Origin: Parvibaculum sp963975745
GTDB lineage: Bacteria > Pseudomonadota > Alphaproteobacteria > Parvibaculales > Parvibaculaceae
Reading direction: 5' to 3'
Assembly: GCF_963975745.1 (NCBI RefSeq)
Contig: NZ_CAXBIB010000008.1
Location: 90,491-154,490 of the forward strand
DNA length: 64,000 bases
A model generated the notes under the pieces. The model was not told the origin of the DNA, did no database searches, and was given only the letters and a program-made list of their open reading frames with translations. Positions 56,593-63,961 of the stretch are shown here, piece after piece. The first letter of the stretch is position 1; every line of letters begins with the position of its first letter. The position numbers and the translations under genes are program-made.

Positions 56593-57372
56593 ATGGATCT
56601 CGGACTGGACGGACGCAAGGCGATTGTCTGCGCGTCGTCGCGCGGGCTCGGCAAGGCCTGCGCGCTGGCGCTGGCGCGCGAGGGCGCCGATGTGACCATC
56701 AACGGGCGCAACGAAGAAACGCTGGCCGTGGCAGTGGCCGAGATTTCGCGCGTGGCGACGGGCAAGGTGGCGGCGGTGGCCGCCGACATCAACACGGCCT
56801 CGGGACGCGCGGCGCTTGTCGCCGCCTGTCCCGATGCCGACATTCTCGTCAACAACAATGACGGACCGCCGCCCGGCGCCTTTCAGCAATGGGAGGAAAG
56901 CCACTGGCAGGCGGCGCTGGACGCCAACCTGCTGGCGCCGGTGTTCATGATCAAGGCGCTGATCGAGGGCATGAAGAAACGGCGCTTCGGCCGCATCGTC
57001 AATATCACCTCGGCGATGGTCAAGGCGCCGCGCAGCGCGATGGGGCTTTCGACGGCGGCACGCTCGGGCCTGACCGCCATGTCGAAGGCGCTGTCGGTCG
57101 ATGTCGCGCCCTTCAACGTGACGATCAACAACATGCTGCCCGAACGCTTCGACACCGAGCGGCAGCAGCAGATGGCAAAGCTCCTGATGCAATTCAAGAA
57201 GATCACCTATGCCGAAGCGCGCGCCGAGATCGAGGCGTCGATTGCGGCCAGGCGCATGGGGCAGCCTTCGGAGTTCGGCGATGCCTGCGCCTTTCTGTGC
57301 AGCGCGCAAGCGGGCTTCATTTCCGGACAGAACCTGCAGCTCGACGGGGGCTCCTACCCCGGTCTCATCTGA
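56593..57372 (+). CDS. Short-chain dehydrogenase/reductase with altered active site
   Basis: 259 residues, classical SDR length. Cofactor loop CASSRGLGKACALAL (13-27), NNND at 87-90, catalytic-Ser position S140 in NITSAM. The usual YxxxK is replaced: by alignment S153 stands for Tyr and R157 for Lys (GLSTAARSG). This resembles the divergent BKR-like SDR group. The C-terminus FISGQNLQLDGGSYPGLI is normal. It stands 216 bp after the hydroxylase and may still be in the same operon. Activity may be non-oxidoreductive or unusual. Confidence 0.87.
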   Translation: MDLGLDGRKAIVCASSRGLGKACALALAREGADVTINGRNEETLAVAVAEISRVATGKVAAVAADINTASGRAALVAACPDADILVNNNDGPPPGAFQQWEESHWQAALDANLLAPVFMIKALIEGMKKRRFGRIVNITSAMVKAPRSAMGLSTAARSGLTAMSKALSVDVAPFNVTINNMLPERFDTERQQQMAKLLMQFKKITYAEARAEIEASIAARRMGQPSEFGDACAFLCSAQAGFISGQNLQLDGGSYPGLI

Positions 57373-57384
57373 GGAAACGAGAAG

Positions 57385-57834
57385 ATGGAAACATTATTCG
57401 ATCAAACGCTGGTATCGAGGCTGCTCTTCACGCTGGTTGCGGTGATGATCAGCGTCGGGCCGATCTTCGCCGACTTCAACAAGACGCATGCGACCAACCC
57501 GCTGTGGACGCCGCATGCGCGCTTTCATGTGGTGTGGCAGGTGCTGAGCCAGACCGGCGTTTCGCTGGTCATTCTCTATCTGCTGTGGAACGATGCGGCC
57601 GATTACATGGTCCATATCTGGATCGCGGCGGTGCTCAATTATATCTGGATCGCCAGCTTCTTTGCGACACTGGCGACGATGCCGCTCTATGGCGGGGCGC
57701 TGAAGGACGTCAACGGCATCAAGCCGTTCCGGTTCAACATTCTCGGCACGGTCTATCTGGTCGATACCAATCTCTTCGGCGCCAGTGTGCTGACGATCGT
57801 CAACACGATCGGCGCGGTGCTGCTGATCCAATGA
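57385..57834 (+). CDS. Small four-helix membrane protein, unknown function
   Basis: 149 residues. Four hydrophobic segments at about 11-30 (RLLFTLVAVMISVGPIFADF), 52-70 (VLSQTGVSLVILYLLWND), 77-101 (HIWIAAVLNYIWIASFFATLATMPL) and 126-148 (TNLFGASVLTIVNTIGAVLLIQ). Between the first two is a conserved-looking NKTHATNPLWTPHARFHVVWQ. Twelve bases after the SDR and 10 before the FAH-like gene, so part of the same unit. No assigned family is recognised with confidence. Confidence 0.75.
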   Translation: METLFDQTLVSRLLFTLVAVMISVGPIFADFNKTHATNPLWTPHARFHVVWQVLSQTGVSLVILYLLWNDAADYMVHIWIAAVLNYIWIASFFATLATMPLYGGALKDVNGIKPFRFNILGTVYLVDTNLFGASVLTIVNTIGAVLLIQ

Positions 57835-57844
57835 GGAACACGAC

Positions 57845-58957
57845 ATGCGGATTGCACGATTTGCCGGGGTTCTGCTGATGACACTTGCGGCAGCGACGGC
57901 GGCACGCGCCGATTTCGGGACGGTCGAGATCGCGCCGGCCGGCGCGGCGCTGACTTTCGCGCGGGCGGGCGCGGGCGACGGGGCGCGGCTGATCCTTGTG
58001 TCGGCCTATGCCGACGGCAAGGTCAGCGGCATCGACGTGACGGCGGCGGCCGGCAGCGACGATCCGATCACGGCTTATGGCACCCATGGCTATGACGGGC
58101 TGGCGGCGCTGACAGGCACGCCGATCGAGGTGGCGCTTGCCGACCTCACCCTGCCGGCGCGGCTCGGCGCCTCGCATGTGGCGGCCGGGACCAATTTTCC
58201 CGAGCATGGCAAGGAAGCGACCGTGACCGACGGTCCTTTCCTCTTCCCCAAGGAAGTGGCGCCGACGGCTTTCAATGCGCCGGTGCCGGCCGGCGCGGCG
58301 CTGCTCGATTACGAGGTCGAACTCTGTTTCGTCGCGCTCGAAACATTCGCCCTCGATGCGGCGCCTGCACATATGGGGCTGGTGCTCTGCAACGATGTGA
58401 CCGACCGGGCGGCGCTGATGCGCCATATCGATCCGGACGATGTGACCTCGGGCAAGGGTTTCACGACGGGGAAGAGCGCGCCGGGCTTTCTGCCGGTGGG
58501 CAATCTCTTCGTCATTCCGCGCGACTTGCGCGGCTTCGCGGCGGCAATCGAATTGCGGCTGTGGCGCAATGGCGAATTGAAGCAGTCGGCGGTGCAGTCC
58601 GAAGCGATCTGGGACTTCGACGAATTGCTGCGTCAGACCCGGGCGCGGGCGGCGACCGAATGGGAATATGACGGACGGATGGTGGGACTGCCGGTGACGG
58701 CGGGCGCGCTGCCCGAACGTGCCATGATCCTGGCCGGCACGCCGGACGGGACGGTCTTCAAGGGCGTCAACAGATCGGCCATGGCGCTGGGGGCCTGGGA
58801 CTGGATCGCCGGCGGCTGGGACCGCAAGCTGAGCGCGCATGTGGTGGAGCGGCATATCGCGCAGGAAGAGGCGGCGGGCCATTATCTGCAGCCCGGCGAG
58901 CGGGTGCGGATTTCGGTGCGGTTTCTCGGCGAGATCGACAGCACGATCGTGGAATAG
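57845..58957 (+). CDS. Exported FAH/2-keto-4-pentenoate hydratase-like protein
   Basis: 370 residues. A signal peptide MRIARFAGVLLMTLAAATAARA covers the first 22 residues. The rest has the FAH-type core: DYEVELCFVALETFALD near 157-173 with acidic metal ligands, LCNDVTDRAALMRH near 181-194 and the C-terminal AGTPDGTVFKGVN near 298-310. FAH enzymes are cytosolic, so a signal peptide is unusual. It ends the TetR-linked operon, 10 bp after the 4-TM gene. A periplasmic enzyme acting on a ring-cleavage-like product is possible; a tethered or lipid-linked role cannot be excluded. Confidence 0.8.
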   Translation: MRIARFAGVLLMTLAAATAARADFGTVEIAPAGAALTFARAGAGDGARLILVSAYADGKVSGIDVTAAAGSDDPITAYGTHGYDGLAALTGTPIEVALADLTLPARLGASHVAAGTNFPEHGKEATVTDGPFLFPKEVAPTAFNAPVPAGAALLDYEVELCFVALETFALDAAPAHMGLVLCNDVTDRAALMRHIDPDDVTSGKGFTTGKSAPGFLPVGNLFVIPRDLRGFAAAIELRLWRNGELKQSAVQSEAIWDFDELLRQTRARAATEWEYDGRMVGLPVTAGALPERAMILAGTPDGTVFKGVNRSAMALGAWDWIAGGWDRKLSAHVVERHIAQEEAAGHYLQPGERVRISVRFLGEIDSTIVE

Positions 58958-58978
58958 GGCGAAGAAGGGAACAGGAGA

Positions 58979-60145
58979 TCAGATGCTCGAGAACAAGCTC
59001 GTATAAGGCGTGTACATGAACACGCGGTTTCTTGCCTGACCCGTCACTTCAAAGAGCATGTGCGAGTCCACAAACTTTTCGACCAGATGATTTGCGTTTG
59101 GAAAGCTTATATCAAGTAGGTCCCGCACATTGTTCACGGTCACAGTCGGCCGTTCGTACAATCTTTCCAGCAGACGCATTGCCTTGCCCGCATGATTGCC
59201 GAAGCTTTCCGCAATGAGATGCCGATGCGCTTCTCTCAATGCAACAATATCTCGGGAGGTCTGGGTTGCCTGATTCGAGACTTCGGCGACGCCGCGCAGA
59301 AAAAATTTCAGCCAGCTTTCCCAATCGCCGTTGTCGCGAATATTTTGCAGTCTGTCGTAGTACTCCTCGCGATGCTGCTTGAAGTAGTACGATAGATAAA
59401 GGACGGGTTTCTGTAAAAGCTCGCGGTTGAACAGAAAGAACGTTATCAGAAGTCTCCCAACTCGCCCGTTCCCGTCCAGGAATGGATGGATGGTCTCGAA
59501 CTGGGCGTGAGCCAAACCTATTTTTATGAGTGGCGGAATGGGGTCGTCCGCATGGAGGAATTTTTCCAAATCTCCCAAGCATTCTGCCGCGACATGATGA
59601 GGCGGCGGGATGAATGTCGCCTCCGACAGTGTGCAGTTTGCCGGGCCAATCCAGTTCTGGCTGGTTCTCAGTTCGCCAGGGTTCATTTGACCCCCGCGCG
59701 CATTTTTCAGAAGGCGGGCATGGATTTCCTGGATGAGACGCCTTGAGAGCGGCAACTCCGCCAAGCGCTCAATGCCGTGGTTCATAGCATCCACGTAGTT
59801 GACGACCTCGAAAACATCAGCCGGACCTTGTGAATCGAAAATCTCGGCCTCCGCCTTGATGAGATCGTTGATCGATGCTTGCGTTCCTTCGATCTGGCTC
59901 GAAAGCACCGCCTCCTTTCTCACATACATGAAAACAAACAGGTCGGGATTGGGCAGGGTCTGGATGGAGCCATCGAGCCGTCCCAACGCCCTGTCCGCAT
60001 CGGAAAGAAGCTGCTGCATTTCCAAATCGATACGGACAGGTGGGACAGGCGGCAACGCGGCCGGAATGAAGGCTTTGTAGCCGGTCGGTTGTTTGACATA
60101 TCTGCCCGCGCGACCTTCAGCCTTATCTGCTTTATCGATGGCCAT
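58979..60145 (-). CDS. Fic family protein with N-terminal inhibitory motif
   Basis: 388 residues; Fic-domain enzyme, expected to transfer AMP or another nucleotide monophosphate to target proteins. The catalytic motif HPFLDGNGRVGR is at 220-231. The class II autoinhibitory helix S-x-x-x-E-G is at 82-87 (SSQIEG), with E86 blocking the site. A Fic_N domain precedes it and a winged helix-like C-terminus (about 305-388) follows. The gene uses more A/T-ending codons than its neighbours and lies beside an A+T-rich leader, so recent acquisition is plausible. Confidence 0.92.
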   Translation of the reverse strand: MAIDKADKAEGRAGRYVKQPTGYKAFIPAALPPVPPVRIDLEMQQLLSDADRALGRLDGSIQTLPNPDLFVFMYVRKEAVLSSQIEGTQASINDLIKAEAEIFDSQGPADVFEVVNYVDAMNHGIERLAELPLSRRLIQEIHARLLKNARGGQMNPGELRTSQNWIGPANCTLSEATFIPPPHHVAAECLGDLEKFLHADDPIPPLIKIGLAHAQFETIHPFLDGNGRVGRLLITFFLFNRELLQKPVLYLSYYFKQHREEYYDRLQNIRDNGDWESWLKFFLRGVAEVSNQATQTSRDIVALREAHRHLIAESFGNHAGKAMRLLERLYERPTVTVNNVRDLLDISFPNANHLVEKFVDSHMLFEVTGQARNRVFMYTPYTSLFSSI

Positions 60146-60162
60146 AGGAAGCTACCCTTCTT

Positions 60163-60225
60163 ATATTATCGACTATCATTAATAAGAATAAAAACTTCTT
60201 TGTTGCTAACGGCAACCGATAATAT
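60163..60225. promoter_or_regulatory. Inverted-repeat operator-like sequence upstream of the Fic gene
   Basis: ATATTATCG and CGATAATAT (nine-base perfect dyad, 54 bp centre to centre) flank GTTGC-TAACG-GCAAC. On the minus strand ATAATATAA is placed about 15-25 bases before the Fic start codon at 60145, giving a possible -10 or a binding site for autoregulation. The arrangement is suggestive only. Confidence 0.45.
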
Positions 60226-60529
60226 GGAGCGACTTTCGAATGCTATTAAAGGGCAGCACTATCAAGCATCTAAATTCTGACCTTGTTAATACCTGACATA
60301 AATAAGCTTCATATGAATTCTCCATAAAATCAAGCCGAGTATGTCGGGAAATGCTTGCACAAGAAAGTTGACGCAGGCGTCATTTTTTGGCGTGCTGGAG
60401 GCGCGGCGACGGGTCGCGCGGCTGTGGGCTGTTTTGCCTTATAAAGGGCGGGACAGGCGGCTTATCGCGTAGTAAAAGTCCGTAAAAACTGGGGTGTGGT
60501 GCGGTTTCGAGGGGCCGCGCCCCCGCCCC

Positions 60530-60570
60530 AAAATTCGCCTGGCGAATTTTGACCCTCCCCGAGGGGAGGG
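60530..60570. repeat. Two adjacent perfect hairpins
   Basis: AAAATTCGCC-T-GGCGAATTTT (60530-60550), directly followed after two bases by CCCTCCCC-GA-GGGGAGGG (60553-60570). Both stems are mismatch-free. Part of the palindromic mosaic. Confidence 0.85.
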
Positions 60571-60651
60571 TGGGAAGGAAGACGCAAGGGCGGAGTGCGA
60601 CGCGCCGCCCATGGACCCCGGCTTTCGCCGGGGTGACACTGAGTTTTTGGG
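60570..60651. repeat. 82-bp direct repeat, copy 1
   Basis: Same sequence as 60791-60872 with five differences by eye. Contains CCCCGGC-TTTC-GCCGGGG hairpin and ends TGACACTGAGTTTTTGGG. Repeats of this kind, ending in GACCCCGG...CCGGGGTGAC, are common in Alphaproteobacteria. Confidence 0.85.
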
Positions 60652-60671
60652 GGAATGCAGCACCCCTCCCC

Positions 60672-60751
60672 AAACCGCTTTCAGCGGTTTGACTGGCCCT
60701 TCGCTGCGCTACGGGCGTTCGGGTCTCGAAAAGGTCCACTGGACCTTTTCG
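60672..60751. repeat. Two further hairpins of the mosaic
   Basis: AAACCGCT-TTC-AGCGGTTT (60672-60690, stem 60672-60679 with 60683-60690) and CGAAAAGGTCC-ACT-GGACCTTTTCG (60727-60737 with 60741-60751). Both are perfect. Confidence 0.8.
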
Positions 60752-60790
60752 TTTGCGAGACGCAAAACGACCCTCACCCCCCAGGGGCGG

Positions 60791-60872
60791 GTGGGAAGGA
60801 AGATGAAGGGGCGGAATACGACGCGCCGCCCATGGACCCCGGCTTTCGCCGGGGTGACACTGAGTTTTTGGG
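60791..60872. repeat. 82-bp direct repeat, copy 2
   Basis: Copy of 60570-60651 at a distance of 221 bp. Differences fall only in the first 30 bases; the hairpin and the ending are identical. Confidence 0.85.
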
Positions 60873-60929
60873 CTTTGCCCGAGGGAGAAGGGCCGCGAGA
60901 CGGTCCGTGGGCGGAGGAACGGGAGGCCG

Positions 60930-62150
60930 ATGACGGACGAGATCATCATTATCGGGGCGGGACAGGCGGCGGCGCAGGCGGTGCAGAGTTTGCGCGCCGA
61001 AGGTTTTGCGGGGCCGATCCGGCTGTTCGGCGACGAGCCTTACGCGCCCTATCAGCGGCCGCCGCTCAGCAAGAAATTTCTGGCCGGCGAGATCGGCTAT
61101 GACCGGGTCGAACTCAAGGCCGAGGATTTCTATGCGCAATCGGGCGTCGCCACGCATTGGTCGACCCGGGTCACCGAAATCGACCGCCGCAACAAGCGGC
61201 TGCTGACCGGCGACGGGCAGGAATTCGCCTATGGCAAGCTGCTGCTAGCGACCGGCAGCCGGGTGCGCGAGATCAACGTGCCGGGCTTCGACCTCGAGGG
61301 CGTGCATTACCTGCGCAATATCGACGACGTCAAATCGATCCAGGCGCATTTCCGCCCCGGCGCCAAGATGGTCGTTGTCGGCGGCGGCTATATCGGCCTT
61401 GAAGTGGCGGCGGTCGCAGCCAAACGCGGCATCGAGGTGACGGTGCTCGAGGCGGCCGACCGGGTGATGGCCCGCGTCGTCGATCCGATCGTCTCGCATT
61501 TCTACGAGCGCGTGCATGCCGAAGAAGGCGTCAAGATCGAGACCGGCGTGACGGTGGCTGGCTTCGAAGGCGATACGAAAGTCGAGGCCGTGGTTTCGGG
61601 CGAAGGCGGGCGCTATCCTTGCGACGTGGTGGTGGTCGGGATCGGCATTCTTCCGAACACGGAGCTTGCGGCCGAGGCCGGGCTTCATGTCGAGAACGGC
61701 ATCGCGGTCGACGAATTCTGCCGCACGAGCGATCCCGATATCTGCGCCGCCGGCGACTGCACCAGCCATCCCAACGGGATCTACGGGACCAGGCTCAGGC
61801 TCGAAAGCGTGCACAACGCCATCGAACAGGGCAAGACCGCGGCGGCGACGCTGGCGGGCAAGGAAAAGCCCTACAACCAGGTGCCGTGGTTCTGGTCGGA
61901 CCAGTACGACCTCAAGCTGCAGATCACCGGGCTTTCCAACGGCTACACGCAAGCCGTGGTGCGCGGCGACCCGACGACGGGGCGCAGCTTCGCGGTGTTC
62001 TATCTGAAGGAGGGCGTGCTGATCGCCGTCGATGCGATCAACCGCGCGCCCGAATTCATGATGGCGAAAATGCTGACCGCCCGAAAGGCGGTGCTCGACC
62101 CGGCGCGCATTGCCGACGAAAGCATCGCGGTCAAGGAGATCGCCGGCTGA
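60930..62150 (+). CDS. NAD(P)H-dependent ferredoxin reductase (rhodocoxin/putidaredoxin reductase-like)
   Basis: 406 residues; FAD flavoprotein that reduces a [2Fe-2S] ferredoxin. N-terminal FAD loop IIIIGAGQAAAQAV at 5-18, the substrate-side YAPYQRPPLSKKFLAGE at 34-50, the NAD(P) loop VVVGGGYIGLEVAAVAAKRGIEVTV near 148-172 and IAAGDC-type segment ICAAGDCTSH near 271-280. Ribosome site GGAGGAACGGGAGG. It is followed by a ferredoxin gene 75 bp later; the oxygenase or P450 that would use the pair is not in the window. Confidence 0.92.
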   Translation: MTDEIIIIGAGQAAAQAVQSLRAEGFAGPIRLFGDEPYAPYQRPPLSKKFLAGEIGYDRVELKAEDFYAQSGVATHWSTRVTEIDRRNKRLLTGDGQEFAYGKLLLATGSRVREINVPGFDLEGVHYLRNIDDVKSIQAHFRPGAKMVVVGGGYIGLEVAAVAAKRGIEVTVLEAADRVMARVVDPIVSHFYERVHAEEGVKIETGVTVAGFEGDTKVEAVVSGEGGRYPCDVVVVGIGILPNTELAAEAGLHVENGIAVDEFCRTSDPDICAAGDCTSHPNGIYGTRLRLESVHNAIEQGKTAAATLAGKEKPYNQVPWFWSDQYDLKLQITGLSNGYTQAVVRGDPTTGRSFAVFYLKEGVLIAVDAINRAPEFMMAKMLTARKAVLDPARIADESIAVKEIAG

Positions 62151-62224
62151 ACCGGCGCGGGGGAACCGGCCGGGAAACGGCCCGACAACAAGCAACAACA
62201 AGAGCAAGTGGAGGCGCGAGGCGC

Positions 62225-62545
62225 ATGGCGAAGATCACCTATATCGAACATGACGGCAAGGAACACACGCTGGAGGTGGCCGACGGCACGACGCTGATGG
62301 AAGCGGCGGTGAAGGCCAGCGTGCCCGGCATCGACGGCGATTGCGGCGGCGCCTGCGCCTGCGCCACCTGCATGGTGTTCGTGCCGGAAGAATGGTGGGA
62401 CAAGATTCCGCCCAAGGAAGACATGGAAGAGACGATGCTGGAATTCGCCGAGAACGCCGAGGCAAATTCGCGGCTGTCGTGCCAGATCAAGGCGGCGCCG
62501 GCACTCGACGGGATGCGCGTGTCGATGCCGAAGAGCCAGCATTAG
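62225..62545 (+). CDS. [2Fe-2S] ferredoxin, adrenodoxin/putidaredoxin type
   Basis: 106 residues. Iron-sulfur ligands C40, C46, C49 and C86 fit the C-X5-C-X2-C...C pattern of the vertebrate-type and putidaredoxin-type ferredoxins; a fifth Cys (C44) is inside the loop (CGGACACATC). EEWWDKIPPKEDMEETML near 55-72 is the partner-interaction helix region and LSCQIKA contains the last ligand. ATG 62225 follows AAGTGGAGGCGAGGCGC. Electron carrier between the adjacent reductase and an unknown oxygenase. Confidence 0.93.
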   Translation: MAKITYIEHDGKEHTLEVADGTTLMEAAVKASVPGIDGDCGGACACATCMVFVPEEWWDKIPPKEDMEETMLEFAENAEANSRLSCQIKAAPALDGMRVSMPKSQH

Positions 62546-62881
62546 GTTCGCGCGGGCTTCACGCGCATTCGTCATTGTGCGCGAAGCGAAGCAATCCAGA
62601 AGCGGCAAGCCCTGTGCTTGCCGCTTTTTTATTTTCACGCCCACGGGTATCGCCTTCGGCGATCCCGAGGACATATGTGGACGGCCCCCGAGCCGCAGAG
62701 AAGGTGATCATGCGAAGGCACGGATTGGAACGACGCTCTATCAAGACGCCGTTTTTGATTGTAGGTAGACTTATGACAAGGAACTAGACGACTATCTTGG
62801 AGGTGGAAAGCTAAGGTCTACAAAATGCCCAAATCAAAGCGACAGCGGAGTATTTCGGTCCGGGCAGTATAGGGGGGAATC
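62546..62881. other. Intergenic region after the ferredoxin gene
   Basis: 336 bp. GCGAAGCGAAGCAATCCAG at 62581-62599 is a remnant of the widespread alphaproteobacterial repeat, followed at once by a terminator. From 62631 to 62881 no gene is recognised; it is A+T-richer toward the end, and an RBS-like GGGGGGAATC precedes the next gene. A short frame beginning near 62709 has no support. Confidence 0.6.
62600..62630 (+). terminator. Intrinsic terminator after the ferredoxin gene
   Basis: AAGCGGCAAGC (62600-62610) pairs perfectly with GCTTGCCGCTT (62616-62626) around CCTGT, followed by a run of T (62625-62630). About 55 bp after the ferredoxin stop. Confidence 0.85.
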
Positions 62882-63961
62882 GTGCCATCGCTTACGCCGA
62901 ATATCAAAAACAGGGTTCACAAGTTACCCAAGCCGGCAACCGCGACACAAGCGCTTCAGCCTTTGTTCGAAGCCGTGAGCAATGCGTTCTATGCCATTGA
63001 AGATCGATTCGGGTCAGACCAAATCAAAAAAGGCTCGGTAACAATCCGCATTGAGAATCTGAGCGATCCGGAGAAGATCGAACTAGAGGTGCGCGACAAT
63101 GGCATAGGGATGGACGAGGATCGCTATAATGCCTTCTGCGAAATCGACACTGACTTTAAGAGCGCGAAGGGTGGCAAAGGCATCGGAAGGCTATTCTGGT
63201 TAGACGCTTTTCAAAAAATTGACGTCGACAGCTATTTCTTGACAGAAGGTGATGTCTCTCATCGCGCATTCTCATTTGCGCTAAGCAATAAGGACCAGAT
63301 CACTCCTCACGCACAGGAGCATAGCAGTGGAAAGCCGGAGATTGGTACAACCGTAAGCTTCAAAGCAATTTACCCCAATGAATACGCCATTCACTTCCCG
63401 AAGCGCATCGACACTTTCCTCCGTCACTTCAGCGCGCATTTCATTGCAGATTTCTTGGTTGGAAACAGCCCGCAGGTCTTAGTCGACATTGATGGATCGC
63501 TGACGAGCTACCCCAAAGAAATCTCCGATCTTGTGGTCGGAGATTCACTTAAAGCTGCGGCTTTTGAGACTGATGATTTCGGCACGTTGTCCGTTGTTGG
63601 TTTTACTTGCAAACCTGAGGCAAGCACCGGGCTTGACGGCGACCATCAACTACACCTGCTTGCAAACGGGCGCACAGTAGAGTCGCGCAAGATAGACAAT
63701 CTACTGGGACTATCCGGAATAGATCGGAACGGCGAGGAGGGACTTTTCTTTCACGGATGCGTTTCCGGAGAATATCTGGACGCACGCGTAAACGAAGGGC
63801 GCACCGCATTCAATTTGCCGGAGCGTATGATTAAAGACCTATGTCGTACCTGCGCAGATTTTTCGAAGCAAACCTTAATTCCGGAGCAAATACGAAAATA
63901 CGAATTGTCGAGAAGGCAGAGCTACGACGATTTCGTCAACCGACATGACCTGAGCCCCTGA
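62882..63961 (+). CDS. GHKL/HSP90-like ATPase domain protein, truncated at the 3' end
   Basis: 359 residues in an open frame from GTG 62882 (GGGGGGAATC upstream) to TGA 63961. N-box E30...N34 (EAVSNAFYAI), G1 box DNGIGM (72-77), and a G2-type GGKGIGRLFW (97-106), typical of GHKL (HATPase_c_3) ATPases. Family members of this type are usually longer, and the last dozen residues (after about residue 352) lie in sequence that looks like an IS end, so the protein is probably truncated. Codon usage is visibly lower in G+C than most of the window. Such ATPases occur in defence islands, but the role is unknown. Confidence 0.75.
   Translation: MPSLTPNIKNRVHKLPKPATATQALQPLFEAVSNAFYAIEDRFGSDQIKKGSVTIRIENLSDPEKIELEVRDNGIGMDEDRYNAFCEIDTDFKSAKGGKGIGRLFWLDAFQKIDVDSYFLTEGDVSHRAFSFALSNKDQITPHAQEHSSGKPEIGTTVSFKAIYPNEYAIHFPKRIDTFLRHFSAHFIADFLVGNSPQVLVDIDGSLTSYPKEISDLVVGDSLKAAAFETDDFGTLSVVGFTCKPEASTGLDGDHQLHLLANGRTVESRKIDNLLGLSGIDRNGEEGLFFHGCVSGEYLDARVNEGRTAFNLPERMIKDLCRTCADFSKQTLIPEQIRKYELSRRQSYDDFVNRHDLSP

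Larger units (their letters stand above)
60146..60929. other. Intergenic region: Fic leader, A+T-rich tract and palindromic repeat mosaic
   Basis: 784 bp without a gene. From 60146 to about 60370 it is A+T-rich; ATATTATCG (60163-60171) and CGATAATAT (60217-60225) form an inverted repeat next to the Fic start, with GTTGC/GCAAC nested inside. From 60480 to 60880 it is a G+C-rich mosaic of hairpins and a repeated 82-bp block (listed separately). Apparent ORFs here are translated repeats. GGAGGAACGGGAGG at 60914-60927 is the ribosome site of the next gene. Confidence 0.7.

Noticed and set aside
60530..60872. CRISPR array
   Set aside because: Only two long copies of one unit, spacing is not constant, the hairpins differ from each other, and no cas gene is near.
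60494..61157. Several frames over the repeat region (for example 60494-61102 plus and 60774-61157 minus)
   Set aside because: They contain MDPGFRRGDTEF-type peptides that are translations of the direct repeat and cross the start of the reductase gene.
62577..62787. Small frames downstream of the ferredoxin gene
   Set aside because: They cross the repeat remnant and the terminator, with no ribosome site or conserved sequence.
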